64,000 bases of DNA, taken from positions 25,008,227-25,072,226 of the forward strand of contig NC_134515.1 in assembly GCF_027942865.1 (NCBI RefSeq), given 5' to 3'. The position numbers and the translations under genes are program-made. Position 1 is the stretch's first letter. Each line of letters starts with the position of its first letter. The notes beneath the pieces are model-generated. The model did not search any database. It was not told the DNA's origin and was given only the letters and a program-made list of their open reading frames with translations. Shown one piece after another: positions 41,401 through 52,700 of this stretch. The DNA comes from Odontesthes bonariensis. Taxonomy: Eukaryota > Chordata > Actinopteri > Atheriniformes > Atherinopsidae.

Positions 41401-44400
41401 CACCACCACAAACACAATCCACCAATAGCTCTGTGCCTTTTCCTCACTTCTTCATTCCTTCAGTTAAGACATCTCCGTCTTGACAAGGCCCCCGTGTGTG
41501 ACATGCATGCTACTTTTTATACACTTCTCCTTTATGTCCCTCTACGCTACATGCTGTCTCAGCTCTGTATTTGACTCATTTTGTTGGAAACATTTGGCCT
41601 GCTGTATCACCGTATGGTGCTTGAACCAGCCAGTGATTTCCCACTGTTATAGTTGGCTTAAATGTCACACTGTATCAATATATTATTGACTTGTTAATGA
41701 TTGATTTAAAGGACCATCTGCGGCACGCTAGCACTACTATGCTACAGTTTTGTTGCTCACGACAAAGAATTACTCCCAATTAGGTCACACAAATGATGGT
41801 CTAATATTTCTTGTTGAAAGGACAAAATCAGGACCCCGTGAAAGTATTTAAATATCCTCGCTTAACAACAGACACAAAGGATATATATTGAGACAGTGTG
41901 TTTTGGGCACTGAACAGGAGATAGATGTTTGAACCATTACTAAGAGGCTTTCTCATGGCTCATTATGAAGCTTGTTAGGGAGCACGTTACAGCTGCTTGA
42001 CTGGGCAGCCTTAATAAGGAAAGTGACCCAACACCAATATGAGCAGCAACATTTTTCCTCTCACAGGCATGTACTGATGTCTTCCATAGCCCTATCTCTT
42101 TCTTCTAGCCTGTCTGCCCCCCCCCCTTGCCACAACGCCCCATCACCACCACCACTACCACTCCCCCTTGTGTGTTTGGCAGTCACACAGTTGGCCATGT
42201 GTGTGCTGAAAACGTTACATAATGCCCTCCTTTCACTGCACTCCAGATCAAAGAGAACAATCCAGCACAGAAAAATCACTCCTTGCTGATTTTCCTTTTC
42301 CTCCACCGTTATGTTGTTTTATCAGACTTCGGTACCAAGAGACTGTACAGTAGACTACATCACAATCAGTTTCCGGATTCCCCTTCATGTTGAAATTCAA
42401 ACAGAGCGAATGGGAAATGATCTGAGGATCATTGAAAAAAGTACTTTATTACAAACACATGCTGGAATTCAAAAAGGAAGTAACTGATTTGAATTTAAAA
42501 AAAAAATGAAGGAAAGAAAAAACTGTGCCCTCACAAAATGACTTTGACAATCTACATTGTCTTGCACTATATTTTTTTCACACGCACCCTTGTTGTCTGC
42601 TTTAAAAAAACAACAAAAAAAACCCAGTAAAACAGCTGACGCAATTAGGATGAAAACATTTTTTTTTCCAGGAGGTTTTTTCCGCCCAACGTCTTGCCGA
42701 ATTCTCTTCTGATGTCACGAAACATTCAACTACAGAAGCTCACTCACGTGTAGGATGGAAACAGCCACACAAAGAGAGGCAAAGCACTTCTTTTTCATGC
42801 TAAAACAAAGGTCTCCATCAAGAGGAAGAAACAGCCACACACAGAGAGAGAAAGAGCAAGAGAGCATCAAACGCTGTCAGACAGACTGGGCCTGTCCACG
42901 TCCTTGTGAGGATTGAAATAATGAGTGTGTGCTGAGGGGGCATTTACCTCCAATGCCAAATATAGGCAGCATATTTAGGGACCAAAGGGTGCAGCATTTA
43001 GAATAAAGTGCAAAAAAAAAAGCCTTTTGTTTCCTAGAGAACAGATGGAAAAAGCACAGCTCTCCTACAGCTGAGTTGTTACATTCAGTGTACATAGGTT
43101 AAAATGCATACATCGTTGTCTTTGACTGCCAAACTATCCCCACAGATAACCTTAGCCAATGTAGAAGTATTTGATTCCCTCCAGACAGCTGGAATCAGCA
43201 GCATTCCTTATCTCTGTTAACGGCCCCGCCCCCCGGGTGATGGAGAACAGTTCACTGGTCCGAGGAAACAGCTGGGTTATCTCTGGCCCTCAGCCTGTGG
43301 GAATGAACAGGTGAACCAGGAATAAAGGAGTCTTTGGGACACACATGCTTGCAGTAGGGCATAGCTGACCATGAGCTGCGCGGCTGCAGCATCAAATCAA
43401 TTGTGGGGGAATGGGAGAGGGCAAGGCTTCAGACTGGGTTTGGCGTTCAAACTGTTATCGCACCTGACAGTGTCTGGTTTGGGATCCAGTGCTGCACACG
43501 GCATACGTAAGCGGCTGGTCATCTGTTAGGCAGAGTGATAGGGTGTGACGTGTCACACGCCACATTAGGCTCCGCCAGAGGATGTGTTTGACAGACCACA
43601 GGAACTTCACTCCAGCACAATGCTTTGCTTCTGCTCATACTGTCAGACCTACTTCATAAGCTCAAATGTGGTATTTGGATGATAGAATACTGACTTCTAC
43701 TCAAATTATATTTTATGGAAATGTGACAAGGACATGTTCACCAATGATTATCTTTAAAGTTATCTTAAAGTCAATTCAGAGATTTGCATGGAAACAAGTA
43801 ATATGTGTTGGAGAATAGTTGCTTAATCCATGTTAAAAGACTGAAAACGGCACAGCAGAGTAAGCATTTAGGGGAAAAATCCAAACGGATCACTAACGTT
43901 CTAAATAGGACTACTACAATTGATAAGTCTACCATGCCATGCCATCTATTTGTATCTAACAACTAGACAGCGAAGTGTCCAGCTTCATCATGGAAATATG
44001 TCTTCCCTGGATGCCAGAATTTGCAGAACTTTAGCTGCTAACCTAAATTGGCTAGAAGTAATGAGTTGAAGAGGAATCTAATCAATTTTGTGATAAGCAA
44101 AGTTAGCCTCCATGCCAGATCAATAAATCCAATTTATCTCGTTGGATTAAAAGGGTCAAGTTAACAGCTTTGCACTGCTGTTGTTACGTACTAGAACTTA
44201 CTGGAGTTACACACGGCGGTTAATGAGCTATGCACCTACTTGAGAAACCGTCATCGGAGGAGTAACAGTCAGTTGACACTTGGTGGATTGATTATGTGCA
44301 AAATCACCACAATGAAGAACTGCGAATCCCACGCATACCTTTTTTTTTCTGGTATCTTTTATTGGAGACAACTGGAATAAATGGACATACGGCAACCTCA

Positions 44401-44530
44401 GTTTATCGCAGCCATGTCACATCTAAACAATTTGGTTCTGTTAAAATAAACACCACTTTGTTTGGCTCATGGCGTGCTTTACCTGAGCTGATCTGATACG
44501 TTTCAGTCAGTACATCTACATAATATGTGA
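38426..44530. other. Intergenic stretch between vgll4 and the transposon cluster, no gene recognised
   Basis: I looked for HRH1, ATG7 or other genes found here in human and saw no matching frame or exon. Contents noted: a (CTG)8 run at 40168-40192, C-runs near 42118, and a minus-strand AATAAA near 42442 with no upstream gene to use it. Confidence 0.4.
40168..40192. repeat. (CTG)n microsatellite
   Basis: About eight uninterrupted CTG units in sequence with no recognised gene. Confidence 0.85.
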
Positions 44531-44539
44531 TTGTTAATA

Positions 44540-46260
44540 AAGCTGGACTTTCATTAAAGTCCAAAACAGAGGGTCCAAAGACAGAATGTGATGATTTCCA
44601 AATATCCAAGCCACAAATTGTATTCATGATAGAACACAGAAAACATATGAATTTAATGAGAAATCTGATTTTGAATTTATTGGCAGCAATACAGCTAAAA
44701 AAAAAATGGGATAGAGGAAAAAAAGGCTGGAAAAGCAGTGGATACTAAAAGGAAACAGCTGGAAGAACATATTACAACTAATGAATTAACTGGCAACAGG
44801 TCAGAAACATGAGTAGGTATAAAAAAGAGCCCCTTAGAGAGGAAGAGTCTCTAACTAGTTAAGACAGGCAGGGGTTCAGCAGTCTGCAAACTGTATCTTC
44901 AAGGTCGAGTAATTTGCGAATAATCTTCCTCATGACTGCAAAGACTTTGAATATTCCATCATCTACAGCAGGGGTCTTCAACGTTTTTCAGGCCAGGGAC
45001 CCCCAAACTGATGGAGAGTTGGAGCAGGGACCCTCCTACTATTTATATGGCATACAATTGTGTTTTATATTTAACGGGACCTAATGCCGTGTATAAACAT
45101 AGCTACTCTGTTATTGTACATTCAATACTAAGCTATTCAAATAATACACAGGTTAATATATTCATGTTTTTATTTTAAACATGTGCAAGGTACAGGGTGG
45201 CCGTGCCCTGCCATTTATAAACAAACATCTTGCATACAACACTGAGCTATTCAAATAATCCACAGATTTTAACTTTAAACATGCATGTAGATGGAACAAT
45301 GAATCCTCAAACCATCTGTGGATGGCACACATTTGCACACAATTTGTGAGAAAAAACTGTTTGAAAAAAAAAAAAAGTCTAATCAACCAAAGATTTCGCG
45401 ACACCCCTGCAGTACCTCCGCGGACCCCCTGGGAGTCGCGGACCCCCTGTTGAAGACCTCTGATCTACAGTACATATTATCATCAAAAGACTCAGAGAAT
45501 CTTGAGACACCTCTGTGTGCAAGGAACACGGCCAAAAATCAATACCAGATGCCTATGATCTTCAAGTCCTCTGGTGGCACCGAGTTAAAAACAGGCAGGA
45601 TCATGTCATGGAATCAGTGCTCTGGGCTCTGGAACACTTCCAGAAATCATTTTCTGTGAACAGTTCCCTTTTCCAAGGTTAAAACCCCATCATATGTGAA
45701 CATTATCCAGAAATGCTGGTGTTTTATCTGGGCCAAAGCTTTTAACAATGGGCTGAAAAAAAAATCTAGTCTGTGGTCAGACGAAAAGAAATTTGAAATT
45801 CTTTTTGGAAAGCTTGTGCACCACATCATCTGGACTAAAAAGGAGAGGGACAATCCAGCTTGTTGTCAGCTCTCAGTCAAAAAGCCTGCATCAATGATGA
45901 TTTTGTGTGCATTAGTGCCCACTGAACTGGCAACATGCACATCTGGAAAGGCACCATCAGTGTTGAAAGGTATAATCATGTTTTAGAGCGCTGTGTGCTC
46001 TCAACCAGATGACAACTTTTTCTTGGAAGGCTTGACAAAGTAAAACCCTATACTGCAACTGTTACAACAGAATGGCTTTGTCTACAGTCCAGACAGTACA
46101 GACCTTTTACCAATTAAAAACAGTTGCAGGACCATGACAGGTTCCTCAGTTCCCAGATGTTTACGGACTGCCGTTAAAAGAAGAGGGCACGCTGCACAGA
46201 GGTAAACATGGCCCTGTGCTAACTTTTTTCAGATAGGTTGCTGCCATTAAATTTAAGATG
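44540..46260 (+). mobile_element. Tc1/mariner-like transposon fossil, split by a hAT MITE
   Basis: Plus-strand relic of the same family as 15632-17260. Recognisable landmarks: AACTGGCAACAGGTCAG with GGTATAAAAAAGAGC near 44788-44830; GCAAAGACTTTGAATATTCC just before the nested insert and CATATTATCATCAAAAGAC just after it; a transposase scrap LWSDEKKFEILFGK at about 45770-45810 that includes one catalytic Asp of the DDE domain. Many frameshifts and stops. The insert at 44969-45462 is not part of it. Confidence 0.78.
44969..45462. mobile_element. hAT-type MITE nested in the Tc1-like fossil
   Basis: 494 bp with inverted ends CAGGGGTCTTCAAC and GTTGAAGACCTCTG (one mismatch over 14), flanked by a perfect 8-bp target duplication ATCTACAG (44961-44968 and 45463-45470). 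Two near-identical internal segments, AGCTATTCAAATAATACACAG (about 45131) and AGCTATTCAAATAATCCACAG (about 45246), form an internal direct repeat. No transposase. Confidence 0.88.
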
Positions 46261-46849
46261 AGCTAATATTCTATTTTCTGCCCTATTGTGAATGAAATTT
46301 TGGATCCAGATTTTGCAAATCACTTGATCAACCCAAGAAGTGAAATAATGTAGATTTATGACGGCACTACGGATGTTATTTCTGCTTAAATCATTGTGAA
46401 AATTTTGGATGTAATGTCCTGTCTCCATGTAAAATAGAAGGCAGCGAATTCTCGAATATTTGAAGATCTTCAGGCATCAACTGACAAACATTTTCTGTGT
46501 TCAGTTGCACAGTTTCTTTGAAAACAGAACACCAGAGTGCAGAACATCAGTTTTTATTCATCAGTGAACTTCATATGTGCAATGGAGAGAATAAAAAAAG
46601 GTTTGTCTGAAGTAGAATTATTTTACTGATGTAAAACTAAGTCACGTTTAAATAACTTTGGTGAAGTTCACCAAAGACTTTGGAGTGTTAACGTATCCTC
46701 TGGGAAAGCCATTAACACCTTTCAAGAAACTTTACACTATTAAAAGAAGTAGATTTTCCATTTCATACATTCCAAATATTTATAGAGGTGAGTGAAGAAA
46801 GTCAAAGAGGGTGGAAAAAAAAACCCAAAACAGACCGTGGTTTAAAGAA

Positions 46850-47700
46850 AGCTGAATTCACAATGAACATCCTGGTGTGCTCATCAGCACAGAAAGACCT
46901 GAAAGATTGTCGAACTCTAAAGTGGACAGCGGCAGATTTTTTTTCTTGCTAAATAAAAACCCTGACACAGTAAGCACAGATAAACTAGATTTCAACGAGA
47001 GAGGTGTATCATCACACATCAAATCTGTAATTGGAACATGCCTTCGTGACTCTAAAAAGAGGGTTTACGATATGCAATATGCAAACCGCTGGTAACTCAC
47101 CAATGTAAAGTCCAGTTTGACGAGTTATGGAACACCTAACAGATTTTGGACACATGAAACCAAGATGAGCTTGGAATGTAGGAACAGGGGAAAAAGGATA
47201 TGGAGAAGAAAAGGATGATAAAAAGCACGCCTCATCATCTGCCAAACATGGTGGAGGCAGTGTTATGACATGTATGGCTGCCAGTGAAACTGGGCCACTG
47301 GTGTTTGATGATGTAACTTTTTATTGAAAAGGATTAATTCTGAAGTGCACTGAACTATTCAGTATGCTCTAATTCACTCAAATGCTGCAGACTTGACAGT
47401 ACAGGTCTTCACTGTACAGATGGTAAATGATTCCAAAGCATTCCTTGAAAGCATCCCAAGAGAATCTTAAGATAAATAAAGTTTTTTTTTTTTTTTAAAT
47501 CGGCCAGTCACATGGACCAAACCCAACAGAGCATGAGTTTCAATCACTGACGACAAAACTGAAAGAAGATGCACAAACAAGCAGCACCTGAGGCAGCTGC
47601 AGAAAGAGCCACGCAATGCTCAGCGTTTGTCAGTGCAGCCATTGACCTTAAAGGAATCTTAAGATTGGAAGCTGAGATGAGGGATCAGTTTAACAGATTC
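46850..47700 (+). mobile_element. Second Tc1/mariner-like transposase fossil
   Basis: Near 47234-47315 a plus-strand frame reads SSAKHGGGSVM followed by MAASETGPLVFDDV, the signature KHGGGSVM block of Tc1-like transposases. Downstream, sequence like AACCCAACAGAGCATG (47520) and AACAAGCAGCACCTGAGGC (47575) fits the C-terminal catalytic region. The frame is broken repeatedly. It is a different family from the fossil just upstream. Ends not defined. Confidence 0.65.
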
Positions 47701-48183
47701 ATTCTTGCACAGAAATGCAAAGGTTAAGTATTCCTGAAATCTAGAGTCAAGGGCTCTTCGATGGAGCTGATAAATAACAGCTCCAAGACAATTAAATCAA
47801 AGCAGCTACTCCATTTGTTCCAGTTAGGGATCCAAAATGAAGGTAGGAGCAAAAGGTTGGTTGAACTGTGAATCTCCAGCTTACCTGGGAAACATTACAG
47901 GAGAATTAAGCTCAGGCAAGGGGTTAGGGTTAGGGTTCCCTCCTGGTGGATGCACCCGGTGGTGCAGACAGAGAGATGAGTACTTGGGATCCTGGAGACA
48001 GAGAAAGAAATCAGCTTAATGCAATACGTCCTTTTACAAAGACACAAAACTGGAACCTACCCCGCTGAACACCACACAGGTAAATATGGCAAACTGGCAA
48101 AGAGTGGGAAGTAAACCAGGGTGGACATACAGCTGAGAAGATGATGAGTAACGGTATGGGGAAGAAGTAATCATTAGTAATCA
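47701..48183. other. Unassigned sequence between transposon relics
   Basis: No gene. Includes a short TTAGGG-type motif, GGGGTTAGGGTTAGGGTTCCC at about 47919-47939, with only two full units. Confidence 0.35.
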
Positions 48184-49776
48184 CTAAAGACAGCTGCCAT
48201 TAAGCCACTCCTAAAGAAGAGAACTCTAGACGCCTCTATGATGAACAACTACAGACCTGTCTCTAACCTCTCTTTTATATCCAAGATTATTGAGAAAGTT
48301 GTATTTAACCAGCTCAATGACTTTCTGAATGAAAGTGGAAGTCTTGATAAGTTTCAATCAGGCTTCAGACGTCATCACAGCACTGAAACAGCTCTGGTCA
48401 AAGTGTTAAACGACATTAGGTTGAATACTGATTCTGGTAATGTTTCAGTCCTGGTTCTGTTGGACCTCAGCGCTGCGTTTGATACTGTAGATCACAGAAT
48501 CCTGTTGCACAGGCTGGAAAACTGGGTTGGACTTTCTGGAGCGGTCCTTAACTGGTTCAGGTCCTACTTAGAAGGCCGGAGTTATTTTGTTACTATTGGC
48601 AGCTATGAATCTGAGCGAGTGGCCATGACTTGTGGAGTCCCCCAGGGGTCAATTCTTGGACCTCTTCTGTTTAACTTGTATATGCTCCCTTTGGGTCAGA
48701 TATTGCAGAATTTTAACATCAATTATCACAGTTATGCAGACGATACACAACTTTATGTGTCTCTCTCTGTCACCGGACGACTGCAGCCCAGCAGACGTAC
48801 TGTGTCAGTGTCTGGAGGAAGTAAACACCTGGATGAGAGATAATTTTCTACAATTAAATGAAGACAAAACTGAGATCATTCTGTTTGGTAGCAAAGAGAA
48901 GAGGGTCAGCGTTGGTAAATATCTTGAGACTCGGGACCTTATAATCACTGACCAAGTTGGGAACCTCGGAGTGTTGATAGACTCAGATCTGACTTTCAGC
49001 AGCCACATCAAAGCTGTCACCAAGGCAGCTTTTTACCACCTCAGAAATATCAACAGAATTAAAGGTTTCCTCTCCCAAAAAGACCAGGAGAAACTCATCC
49101 ATGCATTCATCTCCAGTAGACTCGATTACTGTAACGCTCTTTTAACTGGACTTCCCAAAAAGAGCATTAAACATCTGCAGCTCATCCAGAACGCTGCTGC
49201 TAGAGTTTTAACCCGGACTAAGAGATCTGAACACATCACACCAGTGTTAAAATCTTTACACTGGCTTCCAGTCAGTCACAGAATAGATTTTAAAAGCCTG
49301 CTGATGGTTTACAAATCCCAGAATGGTTTAGGCCCAAAATACATCTGTGATATGTTCAGAGAATATAAACCCAGCAGAGCACTTAGATCCAAGGACTCAG
49401 GCCAGCTGGTCCAGTCCAGAGTCCAGACTAAACATGGAGAAGCAGCATTTAGCTGTTATGCTGCAAATAAGTGGAACAAACTGCCAGTGGAGATTAAACT
49501 TTCACCAAATGTAGACATTTTTAAATCCAGGTTAAAAACATTTCTTTTCTCATGTGTCTATGCATGAAATATCTTTTAACTTATCTAGACTGTTGCCTGA
49601 TTTTAAATTCATTTAAATGATTTTACTTGTTTCTCTTTATATTCTTTTATGTATTTTTAATGCTTCTTACACTCCCTGCTGCAATGCTTTTATTTTATGT
49701 AAAGCACTTTGAACTGTTTGTACATGAAATGTGCTATACAAATAAATTTGATTTGATTTTGATTTGATTTGATTTA
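48184..49776 (+). mobile_element. L2-type non-LTR retrotransposon, 5'-truncated, with intact RT motifs but a frameshift
   Basis: Starts inside the reverse transcriptase (TAAIKPLLKK) and runs through YRPVSNLSF, LDLSAAFDTVDH (motif A), GVPQGSILGP (motif B), SYADDTQLY (motif C, about 48733-48755), NEDKTEIILFG, SSRLDYCNALL and LHWLPVSHRIDFK, to a stop at 49565-49567. The 3' UTR has the family-typical GTAAAGCACTTTGAA and ATACAAATAAA, then a (TTTGA)n tail at 49746-49776. The reading frame shifts near 48765 in a CT-rich run just after YADDTQLYVS. No endonuclease is present, so the copy is 5'-truncated and inactive. It is younger-looking than, and related to, the copy at 9112-11622. Confidence 0.9.
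49746..49776 (+). repeat. (TTTGA)n-type tail of the LINE
   Basis: Repeated GATTT/TTTGATTTGATTTG units directly after the LINE 3' UTR. Tandem short repeats in place of poly(A) are typical of L2/CR1-type LINEs. Confidence 0.75.
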
Positions 49777-52700
49777 GTGTAATCCCAGTCAACCACACCT
49801 GTGTAAAGCACATAAAGACTAGGACAAAGCAAACAGCAAACATCAGGGAAAAAGACAAGAGGAGTGGAGAGGCACTGCCAGACCCTAACACAATCTTTGT
49901 ATTTATATTTTTTTTCATACAGTTCAAAGCGTGTAGACCTGGAGGGACTATTCAGAACGGTTGTAATTCCTAAATGATTTATGCAAAGGGAGGCCAATGC
50001 ATCGTTGTTCCTTTTGTGAGACAGCATTTATAATCTTTACTCACCATAAGCACTGCAGTGCCATCATGTAGCAGAGAGAGGAATCTGCATTTCAAATTAA
50101 TTGAACATGAAAATACACCGCAATTACATGTGTAAGTTAAGATGTAGAAAGATGCAACATTAGTTTTTTTTTTTCTGTCTACCGTGCCAACATGATTCTC
50201 TCAACTGAGCAGAGGTTGGTTCTTTTGCTCGTGTGTGTCTTTGTGACGTACCATCAGCGATCGCATTCTGCTTGCTCCACTGTTTGGTGTTATCTTCACC
50301 TCACCGACTCTTCTGCGCGCTTCAGCCTTGTTGCGCTCAGGCTGCTCTTTGGGTGTCTTACCTGTCACTGTGTGGCTCAGGGCAGGGAGAGCATGAAGCC
50401 TACGTGCTCGAGGAAAAGAGGACAGACTGGGTAGGCCACTGTGGCCCAGCTTGGTCCGACTCACTCATCAGTGAGCACAACTCCCAAACCTCACTGACAA
50501 ATCAGAGTGGAAGGCATGCACCACATCAGAGCTGTGATTCACCGCCGCCCCAAGACCAAGCGCGCCCTGAAGCCCTTCAGACTTCTTAATCATCGTGCGG
50601 GCATGTGTGGATGCTGTTTGTGGAGGAGAGTGAGACAGACAGTGAATGAATGAGCTTGTTTGCAAATGACAGCGCTTCTATAAAAGTTGCCTGTGTGTTT
50701 TCTGTGTGTCAGAAAGAGTAAAGTGGATTTTAACAGGCCTTCAAAATGCCTCCCAGAGTGCAGAACTGTATGTGTTTCATGCCTTTGCCAATTTTTTCGT
50801 TAACATTGTAGGTAAGGGCTTATTTAGCGATGTGGGTCAGCTTAGATATCTGTGTCTTATTCTGCACAGCTACAAGTGCAGTCAAGGGCATAACCACATG
50901 AGTGAAAATGTCGTGCAGCAGTGGGGACAATGCAATGCACGTGTGGAGGGCGCTTGTTCACATTTGCATTTGACAGTGTGCCAAAAGTAATCGAATTAAC
51001 ATTCTTTTGCATGCAGACACATAGACAATTAAAAAGGAATCTTTTCGACAGCATATAGGGATCGTATGCCATGTGCCAGAATAAGAAAAAGTCAGTAATT
51101 TCATGTTCAGTTTAAACATATTCATGTCAGAAAATCAACTGATTTGGCTCACGAACTCTTCATCATCACCTGCTCCTCACCTTCCTCCTTCCCTTCATAT
51201 TTCAGTTATAGTAAACTGAGGAGATTGAGGCAACATCCTGAGGAATGAAGTGTTAAGTGTGTGCTGGCGTAATCTGACAGAACTTATTTAGAATGCAGGT
51301 CTTTACTAAAGCTGTGCCTGGAGCAGCTGCCCGGTCCTGTCTTCACGCTTAACAGGAGTATGTGTTCACTTTCACATACAGTGCCTCCATGCCTGGATGC
51401 TAAGATATGCACCAACGTGTTTGCAAATCTGCATGTATTTCCATAGAGATATACAGACACAAGTATATGCCAGTTTACAATGCGCATCTTAAAAAACATC
51501 ATTTGCACCAATATCCCGCACAAACAGGTGTGTGCAGCATCCAGGAGATTAGCTACTGAGTGGTGAAATTCAGTAGAACACGGAGTAGCTTTCTTCTGTT
51601 GTCATTTCTGTGCAAAGACTGGGATACAAATAACTCCATTTGATCTTGGCACAGTTTTCCATTTGTCAGCTATTATCAAAGTCCCACAGCCTGAAATCCA
51701 ATGTAAAGAGACCCAGGGTAGAGTATGTGACCCTTTGGGCAGGGAATCTAGGAGGAAGCCATTAGAGGAGCTTCACTGGAGAGCTAGCACTTCTTCCTAC
51801 TGGCTTCACATCAGGGCACAAGATCATCCAAAGCACCCACTGTGCGTGACATCCAGGCAGTGTAACATGTCCTGCTGACTGTGTGGAATTTCTTCGGCTG
51901 GCAGACGTTTGTCACGAGCTATTCAGCTCTGGAAATTAGCTGGCTTTGATAACAGCTATGTGATTGTATTTGTTCAAGATTTTCCAATATTTCAAGAATG
52001 CTTAAAAACATGGCCGTGTTTATGCAGAGGTACATTTAGACAGTACATTATTTGGGAACATTAGAAGAAATTGCTGCTTCTTTTGCAGATATAATCTGCA
52101 CACTGATTCCTTCCTCACTACGCCTATTCCTCTGCCTGATTTGCATTAAGTTTTTGACCCAGGCAGTAATCTACAGTGACTCCCCCATAAGCCTCTGGCA
52201 CATTGGGGAGATGTTATAAGCTGTGACAAAAGACAAGAAGCACTGGAGCAAACTGAAGGTAGCAGGGGACAGTTTCCCGATTAGCAAAACTTGTTCTCTT
52301 AATTGTGACGTTGAATTCACTCTCACAGACACTCATTTTCATCCCAGTTACTTTGCTATCTTCTGTTTGGATTATACAGGCAAATGCAGACCCTCCAAAT
52401 GAGGGCAGGGCCATTGCTGTGTAGAAATACACAACAATGTATTTGTGTAAGAAAACACAAGGTTTTCTTCTTGTGTTGTTATAGGTTAAAACTGTTGAAA
52501 AAGACAAGGTGGAGATCTCTTCTGCAAACATCACAGAAGAGAAGGATTTTTTTTAAAATTCCAAATCATAGCTATTCAAGCAGGAAACGTAATAAACTCA
52601 CATGGTTTGTGACAGGATACCCTCTTTCAGCATGTGCCTGAAAATCTAATCTTTACTGAAATTGCATGTTGTGAGTTTTGCACCCTGAAATAATCAGAAC

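Noticed and set aside
42438..42450. Minus-strand AATAAA as the end of a hidden minus-strand gene
   Set aside because: No coding exon found upstream on that strand before the transposon cluster; a lone hexamer is weak evidence.
47919..47939. Interstitial telomere-like GGGTTAGGGTTAGGG
   Set aside because: Only two full TTAGGG units, which can arise by chance; no longer array and no subtelomeric context.
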